Shown in pieces: positions 8,656 to 18,695 of a stretch of DNA of 64,000 nucleotides. Positions within the stretch are counted from its first letter, which is position 1. Each line of letters starts with the position of its first letter. The notes beneath the pieces were generated by a model. The model searched no databases. It had not been told where the DNA came from and saw only the letters and a list, made by a program, of their open reading frames with translations. Origin of the DNA: Seminavis robusta (lineage: Eukaryota > Bacillariophyta > Bacillariophyceae > Naviculales > Naviculaceae); assembly GCA_903772945.1 (NCBI GenBank), contig CAICTM010000159.1, positions 40,121-104,120 of the forward strand, given 5' to 3'. The translations under genes were made by a program, and so were the position numbers.

Positions 8656-10458
8656 ATGACGAAGACGAGCTCTTGTGATAGCGAAAGCGAACGTGATGTT
8701 GTAGCACCTGCAGAAGACCCGGAAGTCCAACCTCGTGAGGGCGAGGAATGCGACCAGCAGTTTGACCTGCACAATGTCGAGGATTCCGGGAGTGAAACTG
8801 AGGAAGCCTCTGGTAATGGTTCGCAATCACATTGTAGTTCTGGAGAGGCAGAAGCTGGGGAGGCTGGGTGCGACGACATTCCAAGTTCCGACCAATCAGC
8901 AACAAGGTCGACAATCTCCGAGGCCGTCTCTGCCAGTAGCAAGAGAGTCTTCGTGCCACAGCAGGTCCCCATGCCTCCACTGAGCGACGATGGTGCCAAG
9001 CATGATGCAGTGGAGTCATTACCGGATCAAGCGTCACCAGTGAAAGAAGACAAACCCAAGTTGATCCGCATAAGTGATATCCGGCCTCCATCTACTACCA
9101 ACAGCTCCGTGCCAAGTGCAAAGCAAGCGCAAGTTCATGAATCTACACCCGGAGCATACGCGGTCTCGGGAACTCGACCACCAGTCTTTTACCGGCAGCG
9201 ACAATCCAGCAGCACAATTGCTACATCCACGGATGATAGCCTGCAGCGATGGAACACGTCCTTACCGGTGGATACCGTCTTGGAGGGCACAGTCATCTTT
9301 ACAGACTCAGAAACTCGTCGCTGTATCAGTAGGGATGTAGTAGAAACGCAGGTTGATGAAGTGATTAATGGAACGGTCATACGACAACCAGATGCCCGAC
9401 TGCGGCAGAATGTCTTGCGTAGCAGTACTCCCCGTGGGTGTCGCGCTCACAGTATTGGTGACGATGCTCATTCTACCGTCCAATGAAACCTCTAATAGCA
9501 GCTCAATCTTCAGAGGCAACAAGACGGAGAAACCACACGTGCACCCCCCTTTCCACGATGATCTTCCACCCGTGGTCCGTGGCGGCATCACCGACGTGAG
9601 TTCAGCATACTACAAGGCCAATGTGTGGATGCTGAAAGATCCATGCTCAACAGATATCCAACAGAACGCCAAATCCAAAGATTCAACCTTGTTGTTTTCT
9701 ACCGAACTGCAAACGGGGGAAACTGGTTCCACAACGACAACTGGTTGAGCTATGATGTTTCGGAATGCCAATGGTTCTCAAGCGCCCCGTCTGAGGAACC
9801 AATCTGTGATGAGGATGACAACTTTATCACCCTCAACCTGACCTCCAACAACTTGTCGGGTACATTCACCCTTACAAACACCTTTATCCCTTCCTTGGTT
9901 ATCTTTGATGTGTCCAACAATGACCTCGACGGAAGAGTCCCGACGGCAGTCTCCAGCCCGAACTTGGAAGTCTTGGCAGTCTCCGACAACCGCTTTGAAG
10001 GCCAGTTAGTGGGTGATGGAGTCTTTGCGGCATTCAAACTACGTGTCATTAAGATTGATGGCAATCAAATCGTTGGGAGCAGTGCATCGTATGTGTACAG
10101 GTTCTTGCCGCACCTCGAGATTCTCAATGTCACTTCTAATCTCTTTCATGGAGAATTCAATGGAGAGTTGAGGCACTGTCCCAACATGACGTACATTGGT
10201 TTTGGACACAACGACATCTGCGGCAGCATCCCGACAGAAATGGGAGTTCTTACACATTTACAGGAACTGGATGTTTCTGGCAATCCGAGGATGCAAGGGA
10301 ACATTCCGGAGGAGCTGTCCACTCTGAATTATCTGACAAAGCTTGACGTGTCCGGTACTAGAATCGCTGGAGGTGTCCCAGAGCCAATTTGTGAAAGGAT
10401 TGAGGACAATCTGATGACCCTCATTGCCAATTGCAGCTTTGTTGAGTGCTGTATGTAG
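8656..10458 (+). pseudogene. LRR single-pass membrane protein with two frameshifts
   Basis: Three parts of one protein lie in alternating frames. 8656-~9400 encodes a Ser/Glu-rich disordered N-terminus. ~9405-9640, in the next frame, encodes the membrane segment (VAVLPVGVALTVLVTMLIL) and the juxtamembrane motif YYKANVWMLKDP. ~9645-10458, back in the first frame, encodes YPTERQIQRFNLVVFYRTANGG, then NDNWLSYDVSECQWFS and about seven plant-type LRRs (LTSNNLSGTF, VSNNDLDGRVP, ICGSIPTEMGVL). The same order of blocks occurs intact in the LRR gene at 11903-14164. No GT-AG intron joins the frames, so two compensating indels are likeliest: either a decayed gene or assembly errors. The TAG at 10456-10458 may also be premature, because the frame continues with a Cys-rich tail (LLQCCMFDDNVCTF). 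Confidence 0.7.
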
Positions 10459-10474
10459 ATGCAACTTCAAAGGC

Positions 10475-10585
10475 ATAATGTTTGTACCTTCCAGACGTGC
10501 CAAATGAGTGAGTGGGAATGCGGGCCACTGCTACAATGCTGCATGTTCGATGATAATGTTTGTACCTTCCAGACGTGCCAAATGA
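10475..10585. repeat. 33-bp perfect direct repeat, 78 bp apart
   Basis: Copies at 10475-10507 and 10553-10585 are identical, each beginning ATAATGTTTGTACCTTCC. They follow the stop of the LRR pseudogene and precede the alpha/beta-hydrolase ATG at 10622. In the LRR frame each copy encodes NVCTFQTCQM, so a segment of the Cys-rich C-terminus was probably duplicated. Confidence 0.9.
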
Positions 10586-10621
10586 TTTTCATCTGCTTTG
10601 GCCACACTCTTCGACTTCACG

Positions 10622-11614
10622 ATGAACCAAAACCTTGTCAAAGGCCATCGAAACGACGCTCGGACTTGGTGGGCAAGCCCAACAGATCATTTTTATCGAA
10701 TATCCAACGAGTTGGAGGATGAACACTTGCGAGCAGCCCTGCTAAGCCTTCCCGATGGAGTCGCAGTGCCTGTACGGGGCAGAGACTACAAAGTTGTGCC
10801 ATCATCACCACGGAGAGAGGGCTACACAGAATTCGACTATGGAACTGCCATCAAGAGTGGGTGTCGACTTTTCTTTATGTATACTTCTGGTGATATCGAG
10901 AGTATTGTTATCGAAACCATCAATCTGCGAGAGCTTGTTCACTTTGTGTCTTTGTCAATGACAGTGCCAACAGCAGCCGTTCCAGCAGCCGACCCCAGAT
11001 GTCTGGTTGTGATTAGCCATGGCTTCAGTCCTGATGTGGGGCCTGACTATCCAATAGTCCGAACAATGGTCACAGTGGCACAATCACGAGGATGGAGAGT
11101 CCTGATACCCGATTACAGAGAATCATACCTCCACTCGAATGACCGAGATTCGAGGTCACAGATCCTATTGCATCATCTCGTCCACGCATGCACAAAAGAA
11201 GGGGTTTGCCCACCGGAGTCGGTCGTATTGGTGGGACATTCGCAGGGTGGAGCTTGTTCTGCAGTGGTTGCTGCTGGAAAACCAACCGCCAGTGACATTC
11301 GTGGACTCATCATGTTTGGCTCTGAAAACGCTGCAAAGCTTGACGGTTTACGACAATGCCCCCCTCTGCCTCCCCGCGACATTTGCGTTGTTCATGCGTT
11401 GCAAGATGGAGTCATTCCCCATTCAGAGGCTGTTTCGATGGTCCAAAGTTGGAGGCTCCCCGCATCATGCTTTATCAGCCTGCAGTCTCACACCCCAGTT
11501 GGATCAAAAGATTGCTGGGGAGACGACATTGCTCATGACTTCTTATCCAAATCGCTCGTGAAGGGCGCAGTGGGAGCTCTCGAGGCCTTCCTGTTGCATT
11601 ATGAAAGAGAGTAG
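10622..11614 (+). CDS. Alpha/beta hydrolase (serine esterase/lipase-like)
   Basis: A 330-residue protein from ATG at 10622 (the frame opens at 10598 with a TTG). The fold markers are in order: CLVVISHGFSPD (strand beta3 with the HG oxyanion-type motif), WRVLIPDYRES, the nucleophile elbow VVLVGHSQGGACSAV (Ser in GHSQGG), ICVVHALQDGVIPHSEA with the acidic residue in QDGVIP, and a C-terminal His in DDIAHDFL. All triad positions are therefore present. No signal peptide is seen, so it is probably cytosolic. The substrate is unknown. The N-terminal ~110 residues before the fold are not recognised. It starts only ~40 bp after the 33-bp repeat that follows the LRR pseudogene and may once have lain further from it. 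Confidence 0.82.
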   Translation: MNQNLVKGHRNDARTWWASPTDHFYRISNELEDEHLRAALLSLPDGVAVPVRGRDYKVVPSSPRREGYTEFDYGTAIKSGCRLFFMYTSGDIESIVIETINLRELVHFVSLSMTVPTAAVPAADPRCLVVISHGFSPDVGPDYPIVRTMVTVAQSRGWRVLIPDYRESYLHSNDRDSRSQILLHHLVHACTKEGVCPPESVVLVGHSQGGACSAVVAAGKPTASDIRGLIMFGSENAAKLDGLRQCPPLPPRDICVVHALQDGVIPHSEAVSMVQSWRLPASCFISLQSHTPVGSKDCWGDDIAHDFLSKSLVKGAVGALEAFLLHYERE

Positions 11615-11902
11615 ATACATGTTTGTGCCGATGCCGCAGTTGATGTGTACAAACTACTACGGTGATTTAATCGTACTAGAGAGAGAAGATTTCATACGGG
11701 TAGAGCAACTAGAATGTAGTGACTCCTTGCTCGGCAAAACAGACCATGACAGGATTGAGCATCGTAGCTACCACAGCTCCGGGCAGGCCCAACCACAAAA
11801 AGTCCTATCCATTCAGACCTTTTCGCCCTCCATTGCATAATCGACAGAAGGCTAGATTCAGTGATCCGGCAAATGACCCTCTGTGGTCCTCTAGCCAGCC
11901 TT

Positions 11903-14164
11903 TTACTCTCTGCTGGTGCTGTTGCATTCACAGTGGCAGCCACAGAGACTAACAGCGCAGTCAAATTCTAGCACATCAATCGAGCAAACTTCTTGCGGGA
12001 TGGAACCTGACAAGTTGTTCCCACCAATCAAAAGAACTTTCAGGTTGCGCCAACTGGACAAGAGATCAGGGGGGATTGATCCAGATATCTCAGTGGCTCC
12101 CAACGAAAAAAACTGCATCTGGGTCATTTGCGCAAGATCTGATGGAATCGTTCCGGAGAAGCCATTGTCGTTTAGGAAAAGTCTTGCACAGGCAGAGAGC
12201 AAACCAAGTTCCGAGGGCAATGTTCCTTGGAGTTGGTTAACGCCAACATCTAAGGAAATCATGTGACGGTGCATTGCTTCCAGGTGATCAGGTTGCAATG
12301 ATCCTGTCAAAGTGTTCTGATTCAGTTCCAGCATTACCAAAGAGGAGACTTGCCACAAGGTAGGGGGGATGGTCCCTGTAAGACAGTTCTCTCCAAGTCG
12401 TAACACCTGCAGCGAAGTCAAGAGTGCAAGTTCGAGAGGTATGGAACCACTGAGTCCATTCCTAAGCAATGTCAACTCTCTGTATTCACGCTCTTCATTG
12501 CAGACTGCTTCAGGAAAAGGCGCCTTGCTGAACCAATTGCATTCATGTGTGAAATATGACAACCAATCAAAAAATCGAGGGGGAGTTGCATTGGCAGATG
12601 GAGGACGTGGGGGAGGTGACAGACCTTCAATCAGAGCACCTCCCGGAGGCGGTGGTCTTGGACCTTCTCCTCCGGGTGGACCAACGCCACCTCCATGAGG
12701 TGGATGATACACATCCTGTTGAGTTGAGCCATCCCTTTTACACTGTCCTCCCCCAGGTCCTCTGCCACTATAAACGTCTTGTTCAGAACCACGTCTTGAA
12801 TTCCAACCCTCTCCGTTGGTGGCATAGTAGAACGTAGCAAGAGCAAACCGTTGAAGTAGCCGTGCATCGGAGTAGTTTGAAATCATGGGATCATTCTGCA
12901 TCCACAGGTAGGCCTGCAATCGTGGTGTTGTAACATTTGCTTCCAGACTGGCTGAAATGATGGCTTGAGTGGAATTTGGCAGCAACGCCATCAAGGGACT
13001 TGTTGACTCTAGAGGGGAAGCGTCTTCTGTCGTGATGTTGCTGCTCCCACTTGTGCTTTCAACCTTGATTTGGGTGTTGGAACTCTCTCCAGAACCAACA
13101 AGAAAGATCACCACCACAACTATGGTCATCAAGACCAGAAATCCAATCACCAACACACATGCATGGAAGACGCTTCGTTTTCTCCTTGTCTCTTGTTGAC
13201 TCTCTTGGATTTCTTGCAGAGCCTCAAGGTCCACAGGTTCTGCGAAAGCTAATGATTGCTCCATAACAGGTCTGGCAGCTACCAGTCCGCTGTCGCAATC
13301 ATCTGGTTCCCCATTGCCATTGTTGTTGAGTTCCGCAATGAATTCATCCACGTCAATCTCGTTTTCCACTAGAAACTCTATCGATTGTACGGCTTGTTCT
13401 TCTTCTTCTTCTAAGCCATTAGTCTCTTGGATATCCCACAAGGGTGCGCACACTTGTTGTAGCGCATAGGCACCGGGAAGTACATCCTCATCACTGTCCG
13501 TGGTACTTGGGACATGTTGTTGGTAGGAGGAGATGGTGGTTGGCCTTGCCTTTGTTCCAGCACCGCCAGATTGCCCTGCAGTATTTGCCTTTGTGCCGGC
13601 CTTGGACAGTCCTCTATTGGTACTTGGGCCCATGATAGTACCGGTATCACTATTGGGCGTCACCACCCTGGCTTGTGGTTTGGTGGAAGTCTTTTTGGAC
13701 AGTCCTCTGTTGGTGGTAGAGCGGATGGCCCCTTGTGCAGTAGAAGCATCACCGGCATCTTGTTGTTCTGACTTTGGGGACCCACGTGTCTTCTTGGAAA
13801 GCCCTCGGTTGGTCGTTGGTTGAGCCATAACTGCTATAGCTCCTGGGACACTGGATTTACATGTAGTAGTTGTCGCGGTCAAGACTGTTTGCTTCGCCCG
13901 AGGAGATTTCAGAGTGCTACTAGTAGATAGACCATGTTGTTCCTTTTTGCCTGTGCTTTCAGGATTGGTTGGCACACAGCTTGACGACGACGGTGCTTTT
14001 GCGTCAATGGCACGGTTCTTGGTACCGGAGCTGTCAAGAGGTCTGCTTGGGGAAGCCGGCGTTTGGCCGCCGTCCTCCTTCTCTTCCTCTCCCTTCTCTT
14101 CCTCATCTTGACTGGCTCTCGTGCCATTCAAGTTGTCATCATCATCATGGTGGTTGTTGTTCAT
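11903..14164 (-). CDS. LRR single-pass membrane protein (diatom receptor-like family)
   Basis: A 753-residue protein from ATG at 14164 (the frame opens with TTG at 14173). The order is: a long disordered N-terminus with three copies of a TNRGLSKK motif (spaced ~35-45 residues), a Glu-rich stretch, a membrane segment (VFHACVLVIGFLVLMTIVVV, about residue 345), an N-glycosylation-rich linker, the family block DARLLQRFALATFYYATNGE, a Gly/Pro-rich insertion of ~70 residues, FFDWLSYFTHECNWFS, about six LRRs (LSGSIPLELALLTSL, LTGTIPPTLWQVSSL and similar) and a Cys-rich end (CAVSLCGCHCEC). No kinase domain is present. The topology suggests cytosolic N-terminus and outside LRRs. Function is unknown; such proteins are presumed surface receptors or adhesion molecules. 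The insertion splits a block that is contiguous in the neighbour at 8656. Confidence 0.85.
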   Translation of the reverse strand: MNNNHHDDDDNLNGTRASQDEEEKGEEEKEDGGQTPASPSRPLDSSGTKNRAIDAKAPSSSSCVPTNPESTGKKEQHGLSTSSTLKSPRAKQTVLTATTTTCKSSVPGAIAVMAQPTTNRGLSKKTRGSPKSEQQDAGDASTAQGAIRSTTNRGLSKKTSTKPQARVVTPNSDTGTIMGPSTNRGLSKAGTKANTAGQSGGAGTKARPTTISSYQQHVPSTTDSDEDVLPGAYALQQVCAPLWDIQETNGLEEEEEQAVQSIEFLVENEIDVDEFIAELNNNGNGEPDDCDSGLVAARPVMEQSLAFAEPVDLEALQEIQESQQETRRKRSVFHACVLVIGFLVLMTIVVVVIFLVGSGESSNTQIKVESTSGSSNITTEDASPLESTSPLMALLPNSTQAIISASLEANVTTPRLQAYLWMQNDPMISNYSDARLLQRFALATFYYATNGEGWNSRRGSEQDVYSGRGPGGGQCKRDGSTQQDVYHPPHGGGVGPPGGEGPRPPPPGGALIEGLSPPPRPPSANATPPRFFDWLSYFTHECNWFSKAPFPEAVCNEEREYRELTLLRNGLSGSIPLELALLTSLQVLRLGENCLTGTIPPTLWQVSSLVMLELNQNTLTGSLQPDHLEAMHRHMISLDVGVNQLQGTLPSELGLLSACARLFLNDNGFSGTIPSDLAQMTQMQFFSLGATEISGSIPPDLLSSWRNLKVLLIGGNNLSGSIPQEVCSIDVLEFDCAVSLCGCHCECNSTSRE

Positions 14165-14173
14165 CACAATCAA

Positions 14174-14861
14174 TAGTTATGCCAAAAGAACCACAGCCAG
14201 CCGATTGAGTCTAAGTAAGGACTGTACAACAGTTATAGTGCTCCTTTTACAACATCAACTTCAGTGAGGGCTTTTGGTTTTTTCGATGCAGCGGTGATGT
14301 TGAATCTTCAATCGCATCAGCATCCCGTGCAAGAGCACAAACGCCCAATCCAACAGGAAGACAACTATGTTCAGGTAGTTGCGTTAAAACTGAATTTTTT
14401 AATGGAAATGATTGAAATGATTACAATCTGTGGAGTAATCTAAACTATTTACCTCGACTACCTTTTTAAAGCAGTCTTCCAGCAACTGGCGCGGACTATT
14501 TGGTACTGGTACGGAGGACCCTGCTCAGCTCCAGCATCATCTTGGCACTTGCACGCATCGCTTGCCTCCGGTCTCCGTTATCGTTTCAGTACCAGTACAT
14601 GTACATCGGAAACTTTCTGACAAGAATGCTTTCGAAAACGCTGTCTCGTGACTAATTTTGATTTAGTCATTGGAATGACGTCATTGAAATCTAACTGTTG
14701 CAATCGCCAACAACGACCGAGAGGCGAGAGTGCCAATTGCAAAGAGTGCTTGCCAATGTTGTTGAACATTGGCAAAGGTAGCAGTGCCAGTCGCTCTATC
14801 CATTTTAGAAAGCTACTAGAGACAATAAATCTCAAAGGCCACCAAGCCAACATTCGAAGTC
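14174..14861. other. Intergenic, divergent promoter region
   Basis: 688 bp between the divergent LRR and SEC14 genes. It contains GGTACTGGTACGG-type words near 14505 and a strong hairpin close to the SEC14 start (separate entry). No gene is seen. Confidence 0.4.
14750..14775 (+). promoter_or_regulatory. Hairpin in the presumed 5' UTR of the SEC14 gene
   Basis: TTGCCAATGTT (14750-14760), loop GTTG, AACATTGGCAA (14765-14775): a perfect 11-bp stem with a 4-nt loop, 87 bp before the ATG. If transcribed it would fold in the leader RNA. It could equally act as a palindromic DNA site. Its role is unknown. Confidence 0.45.
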
Positions 14862-15707
14862 ATGATGGAGGAAACAATCACTATAGATCATATTGACGGA
14901 GATTTTGAAGGCATCATAAGAGCTCCTACCAGTATCACTATCCCTGACGAAGGTGGTTATTGGGAAGGTACCGAAAAGAGCCAGAATGCGGGTTTACTGA
15001 GAGCATCCACGCGGCGCCAAAGCATTATCGAAGTGGAAGCCGCCCACGGTCGTCCCTTCAGAGCCATGCATGAGCGATTTCCAGATGTGTCGTCGCACGA
15101 ACTGGTCCGGTTCTTAAAGGCACGAAACTTTGATGCAACCAAGGCCATCAAAATGTACGAGGCTCACTTGAAATGGCATAAAGAAACCTTTCCAGTTCCC
15201 AACGAAGGCGCCGTCAAAGAGCTCATGGCGACACGCAAATTCTACATGTTGGACCATCCGGACGAGGAAGGAAGACCCGTCATTTTTTACTGCCTCCGTC
15301 GCTTCAGTGCCGCACCGTACAATGTCGACAATGAAGTGCAAGCACTCGTCTGGATGATGGAACATCAGGTCAAACCTCGATTTGGACCCTCCTTTGAAAC
15401 ACAAAAGGTCACGGTGCTCATTGATGTTTCGGGGATTCGATCTCCACCCGTCAACTTTCTACAAAAGGTCAATACCGTCATGGAAGCCAACTATCCGGAA
15501 ACGCTGTATCGCACCATCATGTTCCCCGTCCCATTCTGGTTGCAAAAATTTGTACAGGGAATGTTGACATTTGTGGACGACAATACGCGAAAAAAGTTTG
15601 CCTACGTCAATGATGGAAAGTCCATGGAACAGTTTGCCCACCTGGAGCTCGAAAAGATGGGACCCGATATTGAAGAGTTGATTGAGACAAAGCAACTCAA
15701 AAAGTAG
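14862..15707 (+). CDS. SEC14 / CRAL-TRIO phospholipid transfer protein
   Basis: A 281-residue protein. Residues ~70-110 match the CRAL-TRIO N-terminal helices (VSSHELVRFLKARNFDATKA, MYEAHLKWH). Residues ~120-275 match the SEC14 lipid pocket: GRPVIFYCLRRF, VTVLIDVSGIRSPP, VNTVMEANYPETLYRTIMFP, FWLQKFVQGMLTFVDDNTRKK, and a final AHLELEKMGPDIEEL. In the known family these proteins exchange phosphatidylinositol and phosphatidylcholine and feed phosphoinositide signalling. No Golgi, spectrin or nodulin extension is present. Two ATGs lie in tandem at the start (14862 and 14865); either would serve. A short GA repeat lies downstream near 15738-15754. Confidence 0.9.
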   Translation: MMEETITIDHIDGDFEGIIRAPTSITIPDEGGYWEGTEKSQNAGLLRASTRRQSIIEVEAAHGRPFRAMHERFPDVSSHELVRFLKARNFDATKAIKMYEAHLKWHKETFPVPNEGAVKELMATRKFYMLDHPDEEGRPVIFYCLRRFSAAPYNVDNEVQALVWMMEHQVKPRFGPSFETQKVTVLIDVSGIRSPPVNFLQKVNTVMEANYPETLYRTIMFPVPFWLQKFVQGMLTFVDDNTRKKFAYVNDGKSMEQFAHLELEKMGPDIEELIETKQLKK

Positions 15708-18068
15708 AAAAAGACATCCACGCATGCAAACAGGTAGACAGAGAGAGAGAGAGAAGTAGAAAAGGGGACAACACTGCATGTCAGGAGATCATGCAGAAGT
15801 CCAACCCAAATACGGCTCTTAACGCGAACGCGCCGAGTGATAAAATGGAAGATTCGATTCCAAGTTTAAAATGTAGAAGAAAAGCGTATCGTATGGTGCT
15901 AGCTGCTACCGTAGTATGGTCTGTAGTCGAGAGGATCTCTCTTGAACGAGTTTTCCATCCTCACAAGAAGAGTGCTTCGTGACTTCCACTCATGTAGCCG
16001 ACTTGAGACTGGACTCGACTCACACATCATGGTCGTCTTGGTTGTGGCTGTGCTGCTCTTGAATGGCTGGCTGGTTGCTTGCTTGATTGCTTGATTGCTT
16101 CATGTTGGTTGCAACTGCGCTCCTACCGGTACCATATTGCATGGCTGGCTGCGACTCAAGGGGCCGCACTACCACTTTAGCAAGAGTTGGGCCTATCAGG
16201 GGAAGGAAGGAGCCGCCACCGACAGTGCACGTGCTGAGGAGGGTGCAATCATGGAGCTTCTTCCTCAGCGCCGCAGAAGTGTGGAGCAGTTCTTCGTGGC
16301 TGCATGCATCTCGACAGCCAGATTTGAAAAGGAATCAACCCAACTATCCATCCATAAAAGTAGCTATACCGGTACCGGTACTGTGCTCAACTGCTGAAAT
16401 CCATCTATTGCTTCTTTGCAGAACGTATTCGTGGCCAAGTTTTCTTCATGCATTGTACCGTACTGTATGCTGCAAAGCTTGCATGCTATTCTTGTAAATG
16501 GCTCACATTATACTGGAATCAGCCAGAAAGACGCCTCCTCCAGCTGGCAGGTCTTCCTTATTAGCACAATTGTGCCACCAAGCAAGAACTTGCTTTGACA
16601 AAGGAAGAAGACGCACGCCTTCGATTTTATTTAAGCTGATTAATAGCCACAGCTAGCCAGCTACATGTAGCCACTACAGGCCTCCGGGCTTGCAAGCTCA
16701 GCCACATTTCGTCAGTGACGACTACACTTCAGATGTCAGTTTCTTAGAAGGATCATTTGGTTTCCAGGAAAGCGGGAGCAGAGCTACTGGGTACTGGCTA
16801 GTAGCAGCTATGCACTCTGGAATTCTCAAGAGTAGCTACCTGTAGTTCCGAAGGGAGATAACAATGCAACCGGTAAAACTGTTTGGATGTAAAGCTTGCA
16901 TGGTAAGGATGTAGTTGCCAGTCAAGAAGGCAAACACCCTGGCTGTAGTAGCTCTGTAGTACTGCACCCGTACCCGTCAGTCTCTAGCAACAGCTCCGTG
17001 GCTCATCGCTCCCCTCGCTGTTCCGGACAGCTTCTGGAAACTATTCTGCTTTCCACTACCATACCCTGTGCGTGCCTCACTCACTACCAGGTACTGATAC
17101 CGGACCATACCGGCAGCTGGTTCTACCGGCATGCACCAGATCTACAGTGGTATTAAAAATAGTGACGATGCCACTTTCATTGAAGCGAATTCGAGTTCTG
17201 CTCTGATGCAATTCTCAAGTCATTCCAACGATTGTCAACCCAAAAAGGCCACTAATCTTTCTATTGCTATTATATTCCAGCAGGGTTACCTCAAATATAA
17301 GATATCACTTAGTCGCACCTACCGTGCTTACGGTACATGTAGCGGATGCTCTGACGGTTCTATTCTAGAATAGCTAGCTAGTAGCAGCTGTGAAAACAGA
17401 CCGCACTGATAACTTACATGTAGCTCTTGATCATCGACCAATGCTATCGGCAGGAAGTTAACGTTCACCTGCAGGATGCAAGAATTAGAATGTTGTAAAT
17501 TTCAGTGTAATCCCCGTTGATATCTTGGGGAAAGAGATAGTGCTGGCTGAGTGTCTTGGCCCTCCAGCAGAAGTCTAACAGTCTCAGTTACGTGGGCTTT
17601 CAGGCTAGCTACGGTAGCTTCTGCCAGTACGGTACTTTCTAGGCGAATGAATGATTGAATGATATAAATAAATACTAAATAGATACGTTAAAAGGAGTGA
17701 TGAATCGAATGATTCGATTCAATCGTTCCATTCAATCCAGTTGGAGTTGTGCGTGACGTACAACCACACGGCCGCTCCCGCGATACATACATACTAGCTA
17801 GTATCTTAAAACAAGGGAAAGATGCATTCAATATTTGCGGAAAAGAACGAGGCTATTAATTTTTGCATCACAGGCAACGGGAGAACTCCCTTTTCTAACG
17901 CAGCCAAACGAAAGTTTCTCATTTGCATGCTACCTGGTAGCTGCTAGCTGTCTTTGGGTTGTGGCTGATGGGTGCTTCTTGGATGTTAGATTGGATTCGA
18001 GCTGGGAAAGTGCATAATTTCAATCTCACCACCTCCAACAAAGCAACTAACAGAAAGTATCAGAAGCA
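15708..18068. other. Long gene-poor region
   Basis: 2.36 kb with no gene I can support; the longest open frame (136 codons) shows no similarity. It is rich in short palindromic words: ACCGGTACCGGTAC near 16371, CTACATGTAG near 16662, GTACATGTAGC near 17333, CTAGCTAGCTAG near 17374. A GA dinucleotide repeat lies at ~15738. It may hold unrecognised non-coding RNA or old transposon debris. Confidence 0.4.
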
Positions 18069-18695
18069 ATGGGCAACCAATCATCCACATCGTCTTCCAC
18101 AGTCGCTTTCTCTAGCCACACTTCTTCTCCCCTCAGTGTGGCCAGTGGCACCAGGTCCACCAAATCGTTACCAGGGAGGTTTTCTGCAAATGGAAAGAAG
18201 AGGACGTCAGGCTGTCTAGCCTGGGGAAGAAACTCAGCTTGCGGCGAATGGCGAGCCTCAGCGACGCTGTCTAGCATGGGGCAGAAACTCAGCTTGCGGC
18301 GAATGGCGAGCCTCAGCGACGACGATGACGATCTTGTCTCTATTGCAAGCGGAACTCGCTCGTTGCCGAACAGAAGAAAGACTTCGAGGGCAAACAAGAA
18401 GAGCCCCATAAGTCTCTTCCCACTTGCGAGTGCGGGAAGAAAGCCAAGAAGGGGGCGCAAGAATAGTGGTAATATTGACGACGACCTCGATAGCATTATT
18501 GCCTTCGTAAAGCACATGCATCAAACAGCCGACGGAAAACAAAAGCTGGAAAACATGGTCATCAACAATATCAAGAACCCCGCCGAGTCTGATTCGACGC
18601 AACTCTTCCTAACGGAGATTTCAGAGACGGTCTCTGTTCCTACCCCTTGCGCTTCCAAAAATCGAAGGACTCTTCCTCGATGTCAAACAGCATGA
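18069..18695 (+). CDS. Hypothetical protein with MGN- start and internal frame-shifting duplication
   Basis: A 208-residue Ser/Arg/Lys-rich, mostly disordered protein. The start MGNQSSTSSS fits the N-myristoylation consensus (G2, S5/S6). The phrase VASGTRS recurs as IASGTRS, each followed by a basic stretch. The C-terminal part contains a possible helix (DLDSIIAFVKHMHQTADGKQ). Within it, 55 bp are tandemly duplicated (18211-18320), and because 55 is not a multiple of three, the two copies are read in different frames. No family is recognised. It could be a young or decaying gene; the opposite strand also has long open frames over the same stretch. Coding status is moderate. Confidence 0.45.
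   Translation: MGNQSSTSSSTVAFSSHTSSPLSVASGTRSTKSLPGRFSANGKKRTSGCLAWGRNSACGEWRASATLSSMGQKLSLRRMASLSDDDDDLVSIASGTRSLPNRRKTSRANKKSPISLFPLASAGRKPRRGRKNSGNIDDDLDSIIAFVKHMHQTADGKQKLENMVINNIKNPAESDSTQLFLTEISETVSVPTPCASKNRRTLPRCQTA
18211..18320. repeat. 55-bp tandem duplication, 53/55 identical
   Basis: Copies at 18211-18265 and 18266-18320 both begin GCTGTCTAGC and end CCTCAGCGAC, differing at two bases (C/A and A/C). The unit is not a multiple of three. Confidence 0.95.
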
